A stretch of 64,000 bases of DNA from Gammaproteobacteria bacterium (lineage in GTDB: Bacteria; Pseudomonadota; Gammaproteobacteria; Poriferisulfidales; GCA-002705445). Made by a program: the position numbers and the translations under genes. The stretch's first letter is position 1. Each line of letters starts with the position of its first letter. Under the pieces are notes generated by a model that was not told the origin of the DNA, did no database searches, and saw only the letters and a list, made by a program, of their open reading frames with translations. Below are positions 61,743 through 64,000 of this stretch, piece by piece. The stretch spans positions 62,001-126,000 of the forward strand of contig JAQWPG010000008.1 of NCBI GenBank assembly GCA_029268385.1. The letters run 5' to 3'.

Positions 61743-62523
61743 GCAAACTAACTGTTACTTTGAATTTCGGAAAGTATGCTGCAACTCTACAGCTATCGGA
61801 ACCAGCATCTCTTGTAGACTCCATCTGTATAGCTGATTTTGTTCCAAAACTCATATTTATAACAGGAGGAATATCACTCATGGTAAAAGGTGTTGAAATT
61901 GTATAAAGCATTTCCATTGTATCTGCAGTATCAGAAGGGACATTTATCGCATTACCATAAAGTGTTGAGTTGTCAGGAATATTATTATCGAATGATAAAC
62001 CAGTCTGAGAGTTATCGCACGCTGTGTTCAAACATACTATTCCTGAGCTAGTTGTAGAAGTTGAAAAAGTTGTCGTTGTAGTTGCAGTACCATTAACATT
62101 TCCTGCGATCTGAGTAATATTTATTGCATTACTTGCGCGCGAAGCATTTTCATCTGTATTACATGTAAAAGTACCACTAACTTGGGAGTCTAAAACAGCA
62201 CTTCCCCTAATAGAAAAATTTCGATTAATAGTCGGAACAAAATAACGGTAAGTTGTACCCGCTTGTAAAGTATTTGTGTCAGCATATTTTCCAAGAGTCC
62301 CGTTTATATCTGCTGATGTTATATCAACTGTTAGCGATGAGTTGCCTAAAGTTACACAGCCTGAAACTGAAAATGATTCTTCGCTATCAATTGTTGCATT
62401 TTGACATAATCTAACTGATTCAATTGTAACTGAATATTCATCTGCATTAGCATACTCTAAAGTGTCTGCATTACTCAAAGTAGTTACAAAATAAACTAGA
62501 GTTATTATTATAAAATTTTTCAT
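61735..62523 (-). CDS. Secreted cysteine-containing protein of unknown function
   Basis: A 262-residue protein with an N-terminal signal peptide (hydrophobic core after MKN, likely cleavage after SNA near residue 19). The mature part is rich in Thr, Ser, Asn and Asp with little Lys, as for an exported beta-rich protein. It has a Thr/Ser-only stretch near 150 and six cysteines that could form three disulfides. I do not recognise a family. Its ATG overlaps the stop of the inverse-autotransporter gene (TAATG), so the two are coupled; a joint surface role is an inference. Confidence 0.7.
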   Translation of the reverse strand: MKNFIIITLVYFVTTLSNADTLEYANADEYSVTIESVRLCQNATIDSEESFSVSGCVTLGNSSLTVDITSADINGTLGKYADTNTLQAGTTYRYFVPTINRNFSIRGSAVLDSQVSGTFTCNTDENASRASNAINITQIAGNVNGTATTTTTFSTSTTSSGIVCLNTACDNSQTGLSFDNNIPDNSTLYGNAINVPSDTADTMEMLYTISTPFTMSDIPPVINMSFGTKSAIQMESTRDAGSDSCRVAAYFPKFKVTVSLPN

Positions 62524-63398
62524 TAGTCTAATCTCCCTATAACAACACCTTCACTCTCTGTTTCAATTTTCATTTTATTGTCTCTTTCAACTTTAGAAAG
62601 CAAAAGATGATTAACACTTCCAGAAGCAAAAGCATTTTGACTTATCAAATTATCAAATGCTGAAACACCATCACTTCCAGGAAAAATAAATGTTATAGAG
62701 CCAAAACCATCTGAAGAACTAAAATTATCATCAGAATACCCTACCTCTAACATAATATTTTTTGTAATTAACATTTCTAAAGATAATTCACTTCCATCAG
62801 TATCTGTCGAAAGTTTATCAGCCTCCCAGTCAAAATAAGTATAATGAATTTTTGCCCAAGGAAAGAAAGGCACTTGGCCTAAAGCATGAAAATCATATCC
62901 ATCTAATACTCTCTCAGTGTTAACACCCACTTTTGTGGAGCTAGATATTGAAGAATAATAATTTGCATAAGCTTCGAAAGAATTTGACTTGATCTCCAAA
63001 CCTAAACTTGACCTTGTATTATCTTCATCATCAGCATCTAAAAATACATTAACACCTAAAATATAATTATCATTGAAAATTTTTCTATACCCAATACCCA
63101 AATTTATTGCAACTCTTCCATCATTTCTAATGTAGTAATGATTAAGCTGCATTTGAGAAAAAAAGGAATGTTCTGTTGATAAAGAGAATGGTCTGACCAT
63201 CATAACTGAGTATTCTGGTTTTTTATTTTCCAAACCTTTTACTTCTACTTCAGTTGTTCCTGGACCGCCAAGAAAATCTAGTATGGACTCAGCAGCAAAA
63301 TTATTTATTTGGCTAATATTTTTTTTTACAATATCATCTACATCGCTTCCTGCAAAAGATGAAATTGAAAATAACAATAAAAAAATAAATCTTAACAT
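62523..63398 (-). CDS. Inverse autotransporter beta-barrel protein lacking a passenger
   Basis: A 291-residue outer-membrane protein with a signal peptide (cleavage after SFA near 16). It matches the intimin/invasin-type translocator: INLGIGYRKIFNDNYILGVNVFLDAD near 99-124, SLGLEIKSNSFEAYANYY near 132, then a GYDFHALGQVPFFPWAKIHYTYF segment near 168. It ends with LLSKVERDNKM, the linker that in intimins follows the barrel, and stops within 20 residues. No Ig-like or C-type passenger follows. The next gene encodes a secreted protein and is translationally coupled. Confidence 0.82.
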   Translation of the reverse strand: MLRFIFLLLFSISSFAGSDVDDIVKKNISQINNFAAESILDFLGGPGTTEVEVKGLENKKPEYSVMMVRPFSLSTEHSFFSQMQLNHYYIRNDGRVAINLGIGYRKIFNDNYILGVNVFLDADDEDNTRSSLGLEIKSNSFEAYANYYSSISSSTKVGVNTERVLDGYDFHALGQVPFFPWAKIHYTYFDWEADKLSTDTDGSELSLEMLITKNIMLEVGYSDDNFSSSDGFGSITFIFPGSDGVSAFDNLISQNAFASGSVNHLLLSKVERDNKMKIETESEGVVIGRLD

Positions 63399-63405
63399 GT
63401 CTTTT

Positions 63406-63433
63406 ATTATAGAAAAGAAACGCTAAAAATCAA
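63406..63433 (-). promoter_or_regulatory. Possible promoter for the inverse-autotransporter operon
   Basis: TTGATT (63428-63433), 16-nt spacer, TATAAT (63406-63411) on the minus strand. The predicted start falls next to the ATG at 63398 and no Shine-Dalgarno is seen, so a leaderless message is possible. Confidence 0.45.
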
Positions 63434-63450
63434 ACATTATTCATAATGTT
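63433..63450 (-). terminator. A/T-rich hairpin at the sulP stop
   Basis: Perfect 8-nt inverted repeat (AACATTAT/ATAATGTT, 2-nt centre) spanning the sulP stop codon and followed by TTGATTTTT on the minus strand. All but two pairs are A-T, so any terminator would be weak. Confidence 0.3.
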
Positions 63451-64000
63451 TTTTTAACAAATAAGATCCTATGGTTCCCACCAGTATTGCTATAATTAAA
63501 TTAATAAATACAATCATTAAAATCACAGCTAAAGCAATAAATATATCAATTTTTGACTTAGATTTAATACTATAAACAAAATTCCAGTCGATTATGTCAT
63601 AACCGACCTTTAATAATATTGAAGCTAATATTGCAAGCGGTATCATTCCTGCATAGCTTCCAAAAAACATTAGTATCATTATTAAAACAACTGAATGCAG
63701 TAATCCTGAAAATGGTGTTTTACCGCCACTTTGAATATTTATAACAGTCCTCATTGTCGCACCAGCTCCTGCTAAGCCTCCAAGAAGTCCTGAGAAAAAA
63801 TTTCCTATACCTTGACCTATGGATTCTTTGTTAGGCATATGATTTGTGTTTGTCATGTTATCCGCAACTATAGATGTTAGCAAACTATCAATCACACCTA
63901 GTGAAGCTAACATTGCGGCATAAAAAATTATTTCAGGTAGCTCAACTAACGTAGGTATGTAAATTGAAAAACTAGGAATTCCAGATGGTATATAACCAAT
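63437..64000 (-). CDS. SulP family anion permease (3' part)
   Basis: The C-terminal ~187 residues of a multi-spanning SulP transporter; the 5' part lies beyond the window. It includes the conserved stretch SLLTSIVADNMTNTNH, ESIGQGIGNFFSGLLGGLAGAGA and the TVINIQSGGKTPFSGLLHS motif typical of the family, which carries sulfate, bicarbonate or other anions. The protein ends about 10 residues after its last membrane helix, with no C-terminal STAS domain. The substrate is not predictable. Confidence 0.88.
   Translation of the reverse strand: MGYIPSGIPSFSIYIPTLVELPEIIFYAAMLASLGVIDSLLTSIVADNMTNTNHMPNKESIGQGIGNFFSGLLGGLAGAGATMRTVINIQSGGKTPFSGLLHSVVLIMILMFFGSYAGMIPLAILASILLKVGYDIIDWNFVYSIKSKSKIDIFIALAVILMIVFINLIIAILVGTIGSYLLKKHYE

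Noticed and set aside
62040-62110. Thr/Ser-rich stretch in the secreted protein as a tandem repeat
   Set aside because: It is low-complexity sequence without a fixed repeat unit.

Overview
The window is chromosomal DNA from a strongly AT-rich (about 30% G+C by eye), gene-dense, streamlined proteobacterium. Gene order points to Gammaproteobacteria: recA-recX-alaS-lysC-csrA, hda next to purM-purN, nitrilase-yhdP, nadD-rsfS-rlmH, lnt-corC-ybeY-phoH-miaB, uvrA divergent from ssb and convergent with rplQ, and tRNA(Tyr-Gly-Thr)-tuf-tRNA(Trp)-secE-nusG leading into the rif, str, S10, spc and alpha ribosomal clusters. A betaproteobacterium is not fully excluded. RpoB (1358 aa) and RpoC (1396 aa) have gamma-like lengths. 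I cannot name the genus. A free-living marine C1-using lineage is an inference from the AT bias, the tight packing and a tetrahydromethanopterin/methanofuran-type gene trio.

Layout. (1) 1-6040, minus: the start of csrA (cut by the window edge), lysC, alaS, recX, recA and pncC/cinA. (2) 6108-9917, plus: a NorD/CbbO-type VWA protein, a lipoprotein, wrbA and a DUF2069 membrane protein. (3) 9909-18553: hda and a CDP-alcohol phosphatidyltransferase (minus), purM-purN (plus), then nitrilase, yhdP, rlmH, rsfS and nadD (minus). (4) 18640-21320, plus: a dihydropteroate-synthase-like DUF6513 protein, a DUF447 protein and MfnB. (5) 21310-27873, minus: lnt, corC, ybeY, phoH-like, miaB, a WecA/MraY-family transferase and ssb; uvrA (plus) follows. 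(6) 30795-60338, minus: about 30 kb of translation and transcription genes, from tRNA-Tyr down to rplQ, with tuf, secE, nusG, rplKAJL, rpoBC, rpsLG, fusA, rpsJ and the complete S10/spc/alpha gene set, including the short rpmD and rpmJ. (7) 60412-64000: an FkbM methyltransferase, psiE, a secreted protein of unknown function, an inverse-autotransporter beta-barrel with no passenger, and the 3' end of a SulP permease running off the window.

The genome is extremely compact. No intergenic gap exceeds about 125 bp, so there is no gene-free stretch over 300 bp. All five convergent gene pairs overlap at their stop codons and many same-strand neighbours overlap by 1-11 bp. Four tRNAs were found; there is no rRNA, CRISPR array, insertion sequence or prophage. 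Regulatory signals that can be read directly include near-consensus promoters before tRNA-Tyr and rpsL, an L10 leader before rplJ, a hairpin plus U-tract between rplL and rpoB, a promoter plus hairpin between rpsJ and rplC, and a terminator after tuf.

The candidates most worth follow-up are the passenger-less inverse autotransporter translationally coupled to a secreted cysteine-containing protein (61735-63398), the H4MPT/methanofuran-type trio in so small a genome, and the NorD/CbbO-like gene with no adjacent MoxR-type AAA+ partner.
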